Shown here in pieces: positions 43,001 to 56,900 of a stretch of DNA of 64,000 bases; position 1 is the first letter of the stretch; every line of letters starts with the position of its first letter. The stretch covers positions 15,190,706 through 15,254,705 of the forward strand of contig NC_053417.1 in assembly GCF_016859285.1 (NCBI RefSeq), in the 5' to 3' direction. The notes beneath the pieces are model-generated. The model worked only from the letters and a program-made list of their open reading frames with translations. It did not search any database and was not told the origin of the DNA. The DNA comes from Xiphias gladius. Taxonomy: Eukaryota > Chordata > Actinopteri > Istiophoriformes > Xiphiidae. The position numbers and the translations under genes were made by a program.

Positions 43001-43986
43001 TTCCTTCTGTAAAAACACCAATTTTCAACGCTTCTTCTTGGTTTGTGTTGTTTTGCTTATGTATAAAAAGATATCATCAAAATTATGATCACATTGTCTC
43101 CACTGTGTCTGTAGAGCCAGTGATAATGCAAACACATCAGGCCAGGTGAAGCTTACCCTGGGCTACTCCATAGAGGAGAGCAGACTTTTTATCACCATTC
43201 ACTCCTGCAGGTCTCTACATTACATGCATTACCTTTATCATGGCATTTTTGACCCAGAGCAGCCAGTACCATCATTTGTTGTGAATATGATTACTATGTG
43301 CCCACAGAGCCCTGGCAGCCTGCTCCAAAGATGGTGCAGACCCTTATGTGTCCTTCATCCTGCTGCCTGACAAGAAGGCTACAACCAAGAGGAGAACTGC
43401 CACCAAGAAGAGAGACCTCAACCCAGAATTCAACGAAAGGTGAGACAAACAAATAAGACACTCATGATCATGAAAAAAGTGATGAGGGGATGTTAACTGA
43501 CATCTCCCACTTTTCTCCCCCTTTCTATAGGTTTGACTTTGATTTCTCTCTCGAGGAGGCCATGCAGAGAAGACTAGACCTCTCTGTGAAGAACAGTGTC
43601 TCCTTCATGAGCAGAGAGAGGGAGCTTATCGGCAAGGTATATATCATCTGTTGCATCTGAAATGCAGTTAGTAATTGCGCAGGCTCACATAAATTTCTTG
43701 GTGTTGATGTAGCTCCTATCACAAAACTTCAGAAATACAGAAATGTGATACATCATCTTTTTTGTTTCCTTGTTGCTCCCAGTTGCAGTTGGACCTGGAC
43801 CAAATAGACCTTAAGACTGGTGTCACACAATGGTAATCATTTAAACAGCTACTGAACAATATTGTGTAATAATAGATTGGTATCAACAAATTTATGTGCA
43901 AATATTATTTTATAATATAATATTTAAACAACTAATTGTATCAATTCCGTTTTTCTAGGTACGATTTGGTAGCAGAGACCAACTAG
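28575..43986 (+). CDS. esyt1: extended synaptotagmin-1, complete
   Basis: ER-anchored tether that binds the plasma membrane through C2 domains and moves lipids through its SMP domain at contact sites. Exons: 28575-28904, 29937-29978, 31882-32016, 32285-32358, 32563-32635, 32725-32814, 32905-32960, 34423-34543, 34765-34941, 35447-35529, 35704-35752, 36060-36149, 37112-37207, 37295-37366, 37442-37528, 37815-37964, 38634-38816, 38914-39090, 39186-39268, 39386-39434, 39522-39611, 40906-41001, 41258-41329, 41419-41505, 41683-41829, 42765-42895, 43115-43210, 43308-43439, 43531-43636, 43783-43832, 43959-43986. The 3252 bases give 1083 residues (human 1104). Five C2 domains identify ESYT1 rather than ESYT2/3, which have three. 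A second in-frame ATG at 28605 is an alternative start. a/b paralogue not determined. Confidence 0.96.
34765..37964 (+). other. esyt1: esyt1 exons for C2A and C2B
   Basis: C2A (residues about 308-440) carries the calcium-loop acidic residues: KGLIDGKSDPYAVLRVG in loop 1 and FDKDPDQDDFLGR in loop 3. C2B (about 441-575) has the C2 fold but lacks the full Asp set, for example DPSPMVQISIQD, and ends DQWFQLEKSGSASRIYLKIV. The exon lengths 177-83-49-90-96-72-87-150 recur in C2C-C2D. Confidence 0.9.
36480..36700 (+). repeat. interspersed repeat fragment in esyt1 intron 12
   Basis: TTTATTTAACCAGAAAAGCC followed by GATTAAAAATCACTTTTTCA, then GAGTGTCCTAACCAAGATA, resembles a very common teleost interspersed repeat as I recall it. 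Family assignment is uncertain. Confidence 0.5.
39969..40024 (+). repeat. (TG)n microsatellite in esyt1 intron 21
   Basis: Imperfect TG tract of about 28 units inside the 1.3-kb intron between exons 39522-39611 and 40906-41001. Confidence 0.9.
41555..41723 (+). repeat. tandem duplication covering an esyt1 splice acceptor
   Basis: Two copies of about 83 bases: 41555-41638 and 41642-41723. The second holds the acceptor TCATCTAG and the first 41 bases of exon 41683-41829. The first has TCATCTGG at the acceptor site and a matching but diverged copy of the exon start (CTCTCCCAAGGCTGGGGCCA). Confidence 0.9.
42236..42705. mobile_element. foldback (MITE-like) element in esyt1 intron 25
   Basis: A ~470-bp imperfect palindrome. 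The left end TTTTATAAGGTACACCTAGC pairs with GGGTACCTAATAAA on the right. An inner 17-base block at 42355-42371 (GAGAGGTGTTGATTCAA) has its exact reverse complement at 42567-42583. No open frame. The structure is that of a non-autonomous DNA transposon; the superfamily is unknown. Confidence 0.75.
42765..43986 (+). other. esyt1: esyt1 exons for C2E and C-terminus
   Basis: Six exons encode a linker, then the last C2 domain: GQVKLTLGYSIEESRLFITI, CSKDGADPYVSFILLPDKKA and TATKKRDLNPEFNERFDFDF. Loop 1 keeps an Asp pair but loop 3 reads VKNSVSFMSRERELIG without the acidic cluster. It is therefore probably a basic, lipid-binding C2 rather than a calcium sensor. The protein ends QWYDLVAETN, then TAG. 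Confidence 0.9.
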
Positions 43987-45165
43987 AAGAATCTATGCTT
44001 GACCTTCGGTACTATATAACAATAAGTGTTGCTTCTGTGATCTGTGATTTGTGTGCTATTCAGCTTAAATTAATATTTCCACCATCACTGAGGAAAAAAA
44101 TTATGACATATATGCTTCACAGTCCACCAGTATCTATAACACTTTACATGTATCTTACCATCCATAAAGTGTTAACTGTGCTAAATCCACAGTCTCAGAT
44201 AGATTCTTCAGTAGAATATTTTGGCTGAATAGATATTTGATAAAAAGGCAACTATGTTGCACGACCTATCAGGTTTATATATGCTTAAAAGCACGTACAA
44301 GTCCTCTTTGACATTTATTTACAAAAGGGCTTATGCTGTGGTTAATATCCTAAGGTATGACAGTGTTCTATGGATTTACAGGATTCTACACAACTGAAAG
44401 TGATTCTTTTAAATTTTATTTTTTACAATCGCCATACAACTCCCGAGATTACTTTGTTTAAATATGTTTATATTATTGCCTTAAGTATCACAAAACTGTG
44501 CACAGTTTGTCGGTGTTCATGAATTATGTTCCAAATGAAGTTTTATATGTTTTAACCAGAGCTTTCTGAAAGTTACTTTTATAAATCAAAGTATTACAAA
44601 ACCTAGACCCTCACATTACCACTGAAAACAGAGGTATGATACTGTAATAGAGTCTAAATCACTGTGCTTTTATGAAGAGAAAACTTTGTAGATACTGAAA
44701 ACACATCGCTGGTGTTCTTACACCCAAATGCTTCTTTGTGTTTGTATGTGTTTGTAGCGCTAAATGCAATAGGCTGATGCAATTGGCCATGTTTACATTT
44801 TATTTTTTGAGCTAAACAGTTTTGAGAAGCAAGAAAATATTGTTCGGCATTAGTGAGACAGCTTCCATGTACCACAACTGTCACCTCACCGCGGAGGTTT
44901 GGACACAGATTTGTGGTAACGGAAAAAAAAAATTGTGTTTAAGTGTCAGAACTGAAGAGGAAAACTGCTATGCTTTGACATAATTTGAGCATATCTTCAT
45001 GTAGCTGCTGAAGTTCTTAATTAAAGTTTGCACTCTTACGAATCAAACCAGTTTTGTGGCTTCATTTTTGTGTAAAAGTGACTTATTTTTTATTTTATAC
45101 TATTCAAATAAATTCTAAAACACTTCACTTATGGGGTGTTTTGGTGAAATGTCATAGTCACATCC
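43987..45165 (+). other. esyt1 3' UTR and esyt1-formin gap
   Basis: AT-rich sequence after the esyt1 stop. A late poly(A) signal ATTAAA is at about 45020-45025, followed by T/G-rich sequence, which would make a 3' UTR of about 1 kb. No other gene seen. Confidence 0.5.
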
Positions 45166-45865
45166 TGCCACCAGGTCGCGATAAAGTGCTGACAAACCCT
45201 CCCTCTTTCCGTCCAGCTGTATGTGGGCTCGATGCCTACAGATGTGAGGGGGCGGGGGATGCGAAGACTAAGCGACCGACAGGTGTCTGAGCCAATAGGG
45301 TTGCCGCCTCCCCCGGCTAGGGGCGGGGCCAGAGAAGAAAACCTGCCCTCTGAGTGGAGGCGACAGCAAAGAGCCTAATCAGGATCACACAACAATAATG
45401 AATGGAAACGCGTCGTAGCCAAGAAAGTTGAGCAGCAACTAAAAGTAACTGTTGTTCGGCGGTAGAAAACGTATCTGTCGCAGGAGGGGAAACCTGTCGT
45501 AAGTAATGGATTGGCCAGGCCAATTAGAAACCCCCTTCTGGAAGAGAAAACAGCTGTACTTTTATTGTTTTTGAAAATAAGTTTGAGGGGAAACTGCAGT
45601 GGACTACACTGTAAACCTAAACTCGCGAATACGTGTAAATGGCATTTTGTGACAGTGATACGAGCCTACTGCACTGTCAGCTTTTCATCTCGGTGCGGAG
45701 AAGCGGATTATTTGGATTCACCCGTTAATGAAATTGTTGGAATACTTTGGAGATTTTTTTTTTTAATTTTTCGTTTCAAACTTGGATTATTATTATCCCC
45801 GACAGAAGCGGAGGGATTGCGAGGTTTTGGGGTTGACAAGGGGGAAACAGGACTGCTGCTGGAAA
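45166..45865 (+). promoter_or_regulatory. promoter and 5' UTR of the formin-like gene
   Basis: A GC-rich patch contains a CCAAT box at 45292-45296 and an Sp1-type GGGCGGGGCC at 45321-45330, with several CpGs and no TATA box. The start codon lies about 540 bases further on. A GTAAGT at about 45498 could be an alternative 5' UTR donor. Confidence 0.5.
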
Positions 45866-46462
45866 ATGGGAAATATAGAGAGCGTGGATGGACAGTCGGA
45901 GATGAAGCATCACATCATGCCTCTGAAGGTGCCCATGCCCGACCCCACCGAGCTGGAGGAGAAATTTGCCATTGTTTTGGTAAGTTGTAATAGTCTCGGT
46001 TTGTCATGGCGTGGCCAGCAACTTTACAACATCTTGAATTGTTTCACATTCGTCTGGTGATAGGTTTTGTTTGTTTGTTTGTTTATTTGTTTGTTGTTGT
46101 TTTACGTTCACTGTTGTTTTGACTCCATCTGTTAAACTGCCTCATAAACGGATACACCCCATTCAAATTCAAAATAGTGCTTACATAAACATTCCTGATA
46201 GTAGTTGTTTCTGTAATTTTAGAAAAGTAGATTTTTGCTTTTGTGTTTTTAGACGAAGGTGGATGTGTATTTTCACTTCCCCGTCTTTATCGTCCATTAT
46301 GAGCTGCTGATATTTTAAATGAACCGACCTGTGCTGTCCCGCCCCTCATTCTTTGCCTGCCCCCCCCCCTCCTGCGGTTCTTTTGTCTCCTCTAAAGTCA
46401 GACAACTCAGCGTTTGGCTGAAGTGGCAAACACTGAGCACAGCATGGTGAGAGAAAGAGAGG

Positions 46463-46518
<56 letters not shown>

Positions 46519-49500
46519 GGGGGTGTTCTACAGAGAGAAAGGACGTTAAAATGTTCATCCTTGACATAGCGCATCGCAGAATTCTCCGTCTGGGTTTATT
46601 TAAAAAATTCTCGCTGCGGGCAAACCATCTGAAAACAACATTTTCTGAATTCCCCCAAAACTCCCACACCCGAAGAGTCCCCCTCGCTCCCTCCCTCCCT
46701 CGCTCCACATCAGGCAGTCTAAGCGATTTGTAATGATGAGCACACAGTCAACACCCACTTTTACCGTCTATCAACACAGTCAAGTGACTGTCCTCCCACG
46801 TCAAGCGGACATTTATTGGCGCATCACAAGAGGGGGGGACTTTACTAATTTCCTCTTTTTTAGGAACAACCATGTGGAGTTCCACTTACAATAACTTATG
46901 TGTAAGGCTGTTATTAATCAACCTAAAGGAGTGGCTGCTGCAGTCAGTCATCTCCAGGGGTGGCAAACAACTTATCTGTAACTTTACTGGAGCAAAAATG
47001 ATTAGTTAATTAACTGATCAACCGATAATTAATTGGCAACTATTTTGATAAGCGATTCATCTTTTAAGTCATAACTTAAGCAAAAATACTAAAAATTTTC
47101 TGGTTCCAGACCCTCCAATATTAGGATGTGCTGCTTTTCCTTGTCTTATGTGATAGTAAATCGAATATTTTTAGGTTTTGGACTGTTGGTCAGACCAGAA
47201 ATAAACCATTAAAGACATCACCTCGGGGTTTGGAAACTTATGGACATTTTACACTATTTTCTGACCAAACAATTTATCAATTAATCAAGAAAATAATTGT
47301 CAGATTAATGGATAATGAAAATAAGTTTTAATTGCAGCTTTTTCACCTAAATATATTTTTGATCGAGTATTGTATTCAGCTACATTTGTTTAGGTGCGAA
47401 TTAAAGAGTAGCCCATATCAGTTGTGGAAAACCTGCAGGGTCAAGGGTCCCCCCAAGGGGTCCCAAAATAAATCTGAGGGTCACCAGATGATTAAAGGGG
47501 AAAAGAAAAAAATCAGTCAAAGAAATTTTTTTAATTTTTCTTACTTTTCTCAAAATGTAGCTTTTTTTTCCTTACAGCTAACGGTTACAATAAAGTTCTT
47601 GTACACCAGTAGCCAAATGGGACAGATGTGCCGGATCACAAACCCTTGCGGTGAAGAACCCCGATAATCCTGCACATTGTCCGTCCCTTTTCACTTTACT
47701 CACAATGCTTTGGTCCTCAGACCTTCATCAGGTATAATTAATATGAAATAATATGAATTTTACCTGATAAAGGTCTGAGAAATAATGTGGGTTAATACAA
47801 GAGATCAACAGTGTGCTTTATTTCTTGTGAAAAATTGTTACCTCTTCGGGGACTAAATCTTTGAAGGAGTAGCTCAACATTTTGAGGAATGCAAATTAGC
47901 TTTCTCGCTGATGAAAGGATCAATATCACTCTCCTGTCTGTAGATTAAACATAATCCTACAACCAAGCAGCCAGTTAGCTTAGCACAAAGACTGGAAACA
48001 GGGGGGAACAGCTAGCCTGGCTTTTGTCCAAAGGTAACAGACTCTGCCTACCAGCCCATCAGGTTGCGGTTTTACAGGGCCACTGTGTCAATGTCACCAA
48101 CTGTTGCTCTTACACTTTATTAATGGACAGATATGATAGTGGTATTGATCTTCTCATCTAACCCCTGGCAAGAAATCTAAAGGGTGTATTTCCCATGTTA
48201 CATATAGTTGACCTATTCCTTTAAATGAGAGAAATTAGAAAAACACTTTTTGGTTAAACCTCCCATGCCCAAACTGGGACCATAGCCTGTGGTAAGAATT
48301 CACAAGTGCCTCAAAGGGGCACACAAGCCACAGGAATCCACTGGCCTATAGTAAAGCAATAATATCAATAAGATGTGTTTTTTATTGCAATGGTTACATC
48401 AGGATGCCACAGTGGCCCCCGCACAGTGACTGTATATAACTGGTCGAATATCATTCGTGTAAAATTATTCACAAGACTTTTGTTTGAGTTTTGTTTGAGT
48501 TGTGTATCTGAAGAGTCTTTCCACCCCTGTCATGTTCCACGCACATGCAAACAGAAAAGAGAAAGCTCAGTAACATCACTCCAACTTGTTGCTCTTATAC
48601 ACTGTGAGTAATCCACGCTCTGACACCATGGAGTCGGAGAAACATGAAATACATAAAGACAAAGATTTCCATGTAGAGAATAGATTATCTGTCTGTTTAT
48701 TTATTTTATTTTTTTCCTAAAGCAGTAGCATGAGGGTTTCTCACAGGTGCTTATTTTGTGCTCCTCTCTCCACGTTTCAACATAACCACACCCGACCTTG
48801 CTGTTCAGCTGTTTAAGACCTTAAGTACAGTATTGAGCAGTAAAGAGCTGAGATCCTCACAGCGGTACTCAGATAGTCTCATTTTTGAATACTTTGTGGG
48901 CTCTCCATGTTTCTGGAATAAAGCCAATATTTGCTCGCCAGAGCTATCAGCAGCTACAGAGTAAAGCGCTTATATGAAGAAACTAGCACAGCAAGAAGCC
49001 ATTCAAGGGCTGCTGGTTGACCACTATGCTAAGTCTCAACCATTATGGCAATCATACACTGCACACTGTACAGTAAAAGCAAAAAGATTTGTAGCTGTCA
49101 CATTTCCCCTAAAGAAAGGCTGGAAGTCATTTTATATCAACATTCACCCTGCCTAGAGACTGGAACAGTTTGCAGTTGTTTGCCCTTCAACACAACGTCG
49201 ATCCCTGTTATTATGTTCAGCCGTGCAGAGCAGATGATTTCTATGCAAGAGGCAGTAGACTCAACATTTCAGTTGTGTTTCTGACTGGGACACATTTTCA
49301 GGCTCTCTAACCCCACCCCTTCCTATCCCACAGTAGCTTCAGATTACTTTCAGATCCTTTACTTTGTGGGAAAGGACAACATGCTTGTATATTTTAGTGT
49401 TCTTATCAGACAATGGTCTTCTCTCTGCCCTGCTTGCCCCTTGTTGTGAGATAAAGGTATATCAAACGCTTCTGTCTTTCTGGTTGGTGCTCTCCAGGAA

Positions 49501-52500
49501 GACAAGGCCACAGCTTGGCATCTGGCAGTGGCTATACCCCTGGGTGCTCCTTCCAAACGATCATATATGCCAAAAATATTCTGAGAGAGTTCACATTGCT
49601 TTCTCTCTGCTAAACTGAGTAGAGTTTTGTTTCAGTATTTGTAAGCAGAGACATAACTGGCTTTGTCACAGATTCAACAAATAAAACACTCTCCATAAAT
49701 GGATATTTTGAAATGGGTAATTTCCCCTCCTCTGGACCACTGCTTCATGATGGCATGCTGGTGTAAATGGATGTGTCTGCATCTGTGTGGCGGGACTGCC
49801 CCCGCTCTCTTTCTCTCTCTCTCAGACACAACAGCTCACAGTCGTCCCACTGGAATGACAGCAGCCCATAATGATGTCATGGGTGCAGCAGCCTTCGCCA
49901 GTGTAGTGATATCCCTGGGCTGATGACTTTAACAGGACCGCTCTACGGTAGATGGTTGAAGGCAGTGGAAGAGGGGCGAGACCCCTGGGTTCGCTTCGAC
50001 TATTTCATGCGGTCTGCTAATAAAATGCCTGGGTCAGGTTTAACCGGCAGCATGTGCTATATCACTTCTTCTCGTCTGTTTCATCCAGCATTGTCAGAAA
50101 CAGCCCCAGCTCTGTCTTTTGTGGCTGGAAACAGCTGCCTGGCACTTTCCTTTCTTCATTTTACAGAGGAAATTGCATTGTAGCCAATGGTCGTTGCGGT
50201 TGGTTCGCTTTACAATAAGAACTGTGTTCCTGCAGGCTGCTACTGGTGCATAACATGCAGTTAGTTCAGCTAGAGATATAGATTTACCTAGACCTCACAG
50301 GTAGACAAATGTAGATGCCCAACATAGAAGCAATATCTATAAAATTATATCATGGTCATTGGTTGCATTCTCTCGATAGCTGTGGCTCTTTTCCCCTCTC
50401 TTTGTCCTTTGTAACTTTTACTTATTCCTGGCTTTGTGTGATTCCAAATGGAAGTGGAACCTCTCATTCAGTCACCTAGTCAGTGTTTCTCCTACCTTAC
50501 CATTTCCCGAATTCACTCTTGCTGTGGGTCTGGCCTATAGAATAACTTTCTCCATATGACTCTGAAAATGATGTGAGTGAGTGGCATTTTCAAAGGTGAA
50601 CGTCTGGCCTGGGATCCTCTTTCAAAGTGCCCATGCACCAATCCACTGCTGGATTCCTGCGGTCTGGCCTAGGCCGAGGCCACAGGAGAACTAAGAGAGG
50701 GAAAATTCCCTTTCAACTGGCAGCCTGCCACTGTTCTTGGTTGTAATGACTTTACCAGCATTTTTAAACAGCGCACACATATTTAAGAGGTGTTACGGGA
50801 GCAGTATGGGATTATTTTCACCACTTGATTGCACTGGAAACCATCCTAACTGATTTGTCTGACTCTGCTCAACTCCCCACATCTTTCATACTCTGACATC
50901 GAGTTACATCATAGGTAGATGTGCCATCGCAACTTTTCTTTTGAGGTTTGATTGTACAAGAGGGAAGTCTCACCATTAAGTTGCAGCTAATGTTGGGAAA
51001 ACTACAGATGGATAAATTAGGATTAAGTCTGTGTTAGTGAAATCAGACACGCTGACAATGTGACTCCAGTGCGCTGTCTGACATCACTGTTTCTTGATGG
51101 CTGAAGTCTAAAGAAAGCTGCCGTGTCTGATAGATGCCACTCAAATGGAACTAATGGAGTCAAGCTGTGCAATGTGTTTATTAGACATAAAACCTAAATC
51201 ATTTTTATTTGTTTAATGGCGTTTTCAGTTTATTTATGTGCCTAATATGTCTACCACTGGCTTTCTCACACATCATCGTCGCCATTCCTCCTCTCTAAAA
51301 AGGGAAAATGTGCTTGTTACGTCACTTGGGTTGGAAGAGTCGTGTACATCTGGCTCAGCCACCCACCAATATGTCCCAGGAAGAGGGGGATTATGGGAGT
51401 TAAGTGTACACAGTTAACTGGGTTTTAAAGCAGCAGCGCAGGCTGGGAGGTTCAGCACAAGGCTGTCCACCTGGCTCTCTCGACCCTGGGGCTACAATTC
51501 TCCAATCTGGGCTGAGCTTTATGGCGAGTTTTACTGCTTCTCTTCTTCTCTCCTTGCAGTTATTTTGGAAAGCAAAGGTCAAGTTAAAGACCATGACTGA
51601 GTAGATATAACTTGGTCACATTCAACATAGAATGTGTCTGAGATTTCTTCATGAGATCAACCCGAGTGGTTGAATTTATGAAAAGGAATAGTTCAACATT
51701 TCTGAAAATATTATATGATTTCTTACCTAGAGTTTGATGAGAAGATTGATGTCACTCTTATGTCTGTCCTGGAAGTATGAAGCTAGACCCGATTAGCTGA
51801 GCTTAGCAAGAATTCTGGGGGAAACAGCTAGCCTGGCTCTGGAAAAAAATTGACCACCAACACCTTGTAAGATTACTAATTAACACATTATTTCAAATCC
51901 ATACCAAAGCCAAAGTGTAAAAATGACAAGTTGTGGTTGGACAGGACCAGGGTAAATGTTTCCCTCTGTTTCAAGTCTTTGTGCAAAGCTAAGCTAACCG
52001 GGTGCTGGCTGTAGCTTCATATTTAGCCATTAAACATGAGAGTGGTATTGATTTTCTCATCTAACTCTCAGCAGCAAGCAAGAAAGTGTATTTCCCAAAA
52101 TGACAAAATTTTCCTTTAAGCCAGACAGCCCTGTAGCGGTAATGTGCAAGTAGTATTTGCTTACTTTTCCAGATACTTTTTTAGGAATAGATTTGTTCTT
52201 TTTTGACCATCCAGCCTCAGAAACAGCAAATAGTAAGGCAGAGCTTGTTTGCTAACATCGCTGACATCTATGTGGATGTGGATTCATGCATCTTTGCTCA
52301 GAACATACATCTGTTTGCCATGTATATGCATATGTAAGTGTTTTTTTGGTATGTGCATGTGTGTGTGCATTTTTGCGTGTCAGTGGGGGTTTGCATGCTG
52401 CTCTAATGCAGCACCCCTAGGCTGTAGTTTGGAGAAGTGGTTTCCTCCTCAGTACAATGGGGACTCTGTCAGTCAGTGTTGTTTTAGAAAGGGGGCCTCA

Positions 52501-53885
52501 TCCCCTGGTGCCTTTTGTGCCTCTACACTTTTTTTTATGTGGACACTCGGAGGAACTGCTTTAAGCTCATTTCGAAAGCCAATGTATTACGCTGCTAGTT
52601 TTCCCATACACTAGTGACGTAATGTAATTATTTCCTGGGCCTCCCTTAAATGACATACAGTAGTCATTCTTTATCTTCTCATTTCTCATTTCTCAAGACT
52701 CCTACTGCCTTTTCACTTAAACTGAATGAAGTCATATTGAGAATCAAAGGGGAATTTTTCAAAGATGTTCAACTGGTAATGTGATTCATGTGAATTCTGC
52801 ATGTCTTGACTTTCTTTTGGTTTTGGGTTTTGTTCCTCTTTATTTTATTATCAACAGTTCTCCCTCCAACACAAACCTCCTCAGAGGGGATAAATCCTTG
52901 GAAACTTCATTTGATTCACAATTTTTATTTCTGCACAGCTCAGGCTCAGATTTGTTGCCCCTTTCTCTTTGGCTGACCTTCATCTTTTAACTGGGCTGTG
53001 TGTCAAAAGGCCTGGCCGGCGTGAGTTATTGAGGCATTCATGTACCTGCATTCCTGACATTCCCTGTGTATATCGTCTCTTGGCTGGGGCTTCCCTGGGC
53101 CCTGCACGGATGCACAGAGGAGAACAAACAGGATGTTCGCCACACAGGAATGAACGAATACCATAGATTAATGACCATTTGTTGTATTTATTTATAACTC
53201 AGTCCTAACCTTACTTATATATTTGTTTGTGTCCACATTTCCTAGATTCAGCAAGTTCAAAAAACAAATAAATTGGAAAATATAGTTGTCAGGTGGGATT
53301 GCTGGAATGGTTTTACGTCACTGTGAAAAATTTCCTTAATAAGCTCATGTAAACAATTGTGCATTTCAAGTTTGCTCACTTTTGAAGCTTTGAAGGACCT
53401 TGAGCTCCGGACATTTTCATCTTTATCTTTATCTCAGGCTGTTGTGGTTAGTAAGGCTTTAAAGAACTCTGCGTTGATAATGGTCTCTAGCTTTAACCCA
53501 GCTATCACTGCTGTCAATCACTGCTGTGTCACCAGGTAAATAAATGTATTAGCAAATGGGTTGTGGGAGGTGGTTCTTGATTTATCAACTGAAAGTGGCA
53601 TTTCACCAACTTCCTGTTGATTTGAGTGGCCATGGAATGTCCATTTGGTTGTGCGTTGTAAAAAAGGGAATGAAGGGAAAGCTATTTCTCTCATCAGAGT
53701 GACTCAGAGGTCACAGACTCAAGAAGTGAGTTCATGGGAGAAGAAGGAGGTTTCAGAGTGCATTCAGGCTGGAGAAGGGAAGATAGTGGACTAGCATGAG
53801 GGCGGGAGGCTGAAAACCTCACGTCACAGCTGTAAACTGTGTTTCCCTCAACTCATGATTTAATCGGGATTTTGCACTCCATGGC

Positions 53886-53925
<40 letters not shown>

Positions 53926-56900
53926 GGTTTTGGCTCTTGGACTGACAAAACTAGCAATTTAAATTCTTCAGCTTCGACTTTGGGAAATCGTGATTTCCAA
54001 TTGTCACTGACATTTTATAGACTATACATTTAGTTTTTTATTTGGGATCAGTTATTGACAGATTTATCGATAATAAAAATATCTTTATTTGTAGCCCTGA
54101 TCTATAGTTTACAATAACACTACATCAACTAATATCAGTTTAAGAAGAGTTTAAATTGTGTAGAATATACATACTGTTTCACCTTTATTTTATGACAGTT
54201 AGAAAATAGAAAACATTTAATTTAATAATGGTTTATTGGTCACTTGTTATACAGTGTCTTCACTTACTACATGCATTAGGGTTCACATCAAGAATGTGGT
54301 TTTCCCACTGAGACTATGTTTGCATGTAAATGAGGCGCTTGCCCTTACCTGTTATGTTAATATCTTAACTGAGCCTGTTTATATTTGGTTTGTAAACAAG
54401 GACCAGCATCAGGGGGAGTGGACGTCGGGGGTTACTGAAAACTGAAAAAAATATCTTCCCCTCTCTCCTCTCCGTCTCTCCTAACTTCAAGTCTCTGTCT
54501 TTGGGAGGGCTGGTAGCGTCTACCTTCCAGTCCTCCGGCATCTTTGTGCAGGACTCATGCTTTGATGTGATTGCATGGTTCAGCTTAACTCAGAAAAGAG
54601 CGATAGGGTGATCAGATGTCTGCTCAGAAAAAGGGGGCAGTGTTTTCTCACACTTTGCTGTGTTGCTTTCAGTTCAGTGGGGTTTACCTTGGAGCTGGAA
54701 AAACACGTATTTCATTCATTCATTTATACATACATAAACACATTGTAGGAGGGGATGTGCAAAAACACACGCTCGTACTACACAGCTTTGGAACAAAACT
54801 AAGATCACTCAGGGAAGTTTTTGATTTCCTGAAGAGTTAAGGAAGTCCCTGCAGCCCCGTGACGACAACAACTGAGCCTCTCATCCTGTCTCCTCTCATT
54901 GTGTTTCAGGACCAAAGGAAAGGGAGGAATCCTAACAATAGCACTGACAACCACATTTATTAATAAAAAGCTAGTGTGATATGTTTAGATGCTGTCATAG
55001 GTAGAGTCTGATTAACACTTAAGTTTACCAGGAATTATGTCATTCTATCAAGTCGTCTGGCTTGATGAGCCCCACCTCATGTTCTCATAATCCACTGGAA
55101 ATGTACGTGACATGTACAGTACGAAAGACAGACGCCCAGAAGTCGGTTCTGTACTTAGCCTTCCTGTCCTTCTTAGCGTTTTTAAGGGTTTAGGCAGTTA
55201 TACATCTCTCTTTTTTTTCTGAGGGAGACATTTATCTTGAACTATATCCAGCCACCTCTGGCAGAGTAGGGACTGTTGCATCACTTTCCATTCTAAAATA
55301 TGCTCAGTTAATATACTTAAAGAAAACATAGTCATGCCAGGTCCCATATTCATTCTGTTTTCTTTGCCTCCTTGTTGGCTCCACTTCCTGACAGGGATCA
55401 GCGGTCTGGCTTTTTCTACCCTCTTGAGACTGTACCCTTTGTTAAAGAGCTACAGGTCTTATCTTCTCCTTCATTGGCTGGTTCAGTATTTTCCTTTGTT
55501 ACCAGATGACTAAAGTCTTTTCTGAAATGTGTTGCTTTTCATATACTGTATAGCTGAAACGTAATATGTTGTGTTAACTTCACAGTAAGAAAAAAAGAAG
55601 AGCCTTGAGAAGAGATTTTTAATGATGACGTTTTCGATGCACACCTTCTGTTTGCCAGTTTTGCGGATATGTGATTGTTATCCTGGACTCAGATCAAAAT
55701 TTTAGCAGTCATATGAGATAAGTTATGGAAACGTCAACCTTTTATCCTCTGAAATGTATAGCAAGAGTCACAGGATTATTTTCCAAACAGGATCTGGAAA
55801 AGCTGATCCATGTATTTATTTTCAGTATGTTAGTAACCGTTTCTTTTCAGGCCTCAGCTGCTAAAGTCTGAAAAAAAACAAAAATTTCAAGTCTCTAAAC
55901 TGGCAACTGAAAGTTCAGAGTATTTGACTTGTTTTTGTTGGCACTGGTTTTATTAGTTACAGGTTCAAAGGAATAATCCAAGACCATGGGAAATGTGCTT
56001 ATTCACCTTCTTGAGTACAGTGAGAAGATTGATAGCGCTTACATGTCTATATGTTAAATATGATGTAAAATATCACCTACAGCTAGTCTAAGCACAACAG
56101 CAAATAAGCATGCTTCCCAAAATGTTGAACTACTCCTTTAATATTCAAATTTGTGACTTTTACTGTAGTTTTTTTCAATTATTATTTTTGTTTATCTGTT
56201 TATTCTATTCTGGCTTTGTAATAAGCAACTTGAATTGTCATTGTATAAGAAACGTTCGATCAGTGAACAAACAAGTAACCCTACCTCTGTTTTGTATGTG
56301 TGTTCTAAGGTCATGCACTGTTGTGTGTGGCTGTGACCCTTGATTATGTTGGCGGGACAGCTTCCATTTGAGTAGCGCTGTAGGTTCCTTCTTCCTGGAC
56401 CCCACCCTGATGAGCAGACTCGCAGACTTGCTGGGGGTAAAGAGGGCTGTCTGGGCCTCCATGTCTGAACTGCCACAGGCTCTGTCCAGCACGGTTAGCC
56501 TTTTAGCCGCCCACTCCTTTTCTTCTGAGCTGATGACAACTAAGTCTGGCCTGTGTAAACCTATCACAGAAGATAAAAAACACAGACTCTGCGTTTCCAA
56601 CCCACTGATACAGCACAAAGGAGAGAATCACATTGAATCCATTTGCTTAGTATGCCACTTTTAGGGTATTTCAGTCTGAAAATTAGAGTTACATGGGATA
56701 AGACAAAGCACATTACCTTTTTATTGGTATGTCAATTACAACTATGCCTAGCCCACCTACAAGACACCACTAATTTATATAGGCCAGATCCAGAATGCTG
56801 CACATACATTTTCAAACAATACTACAAATGAAGTCAATAATTTTAGACAGTTTGAATCATTTTCAAAATCTCCTTTTCATACTTTTCATTCTCTACAACA

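Noticed and set aside
45511-45990. 159-codon frame over the formin first exon
   Set aside because: It is in a different frame from MGNIESVDG, which matches FMNL proteins; the long frame covers mostly 5' UTR.
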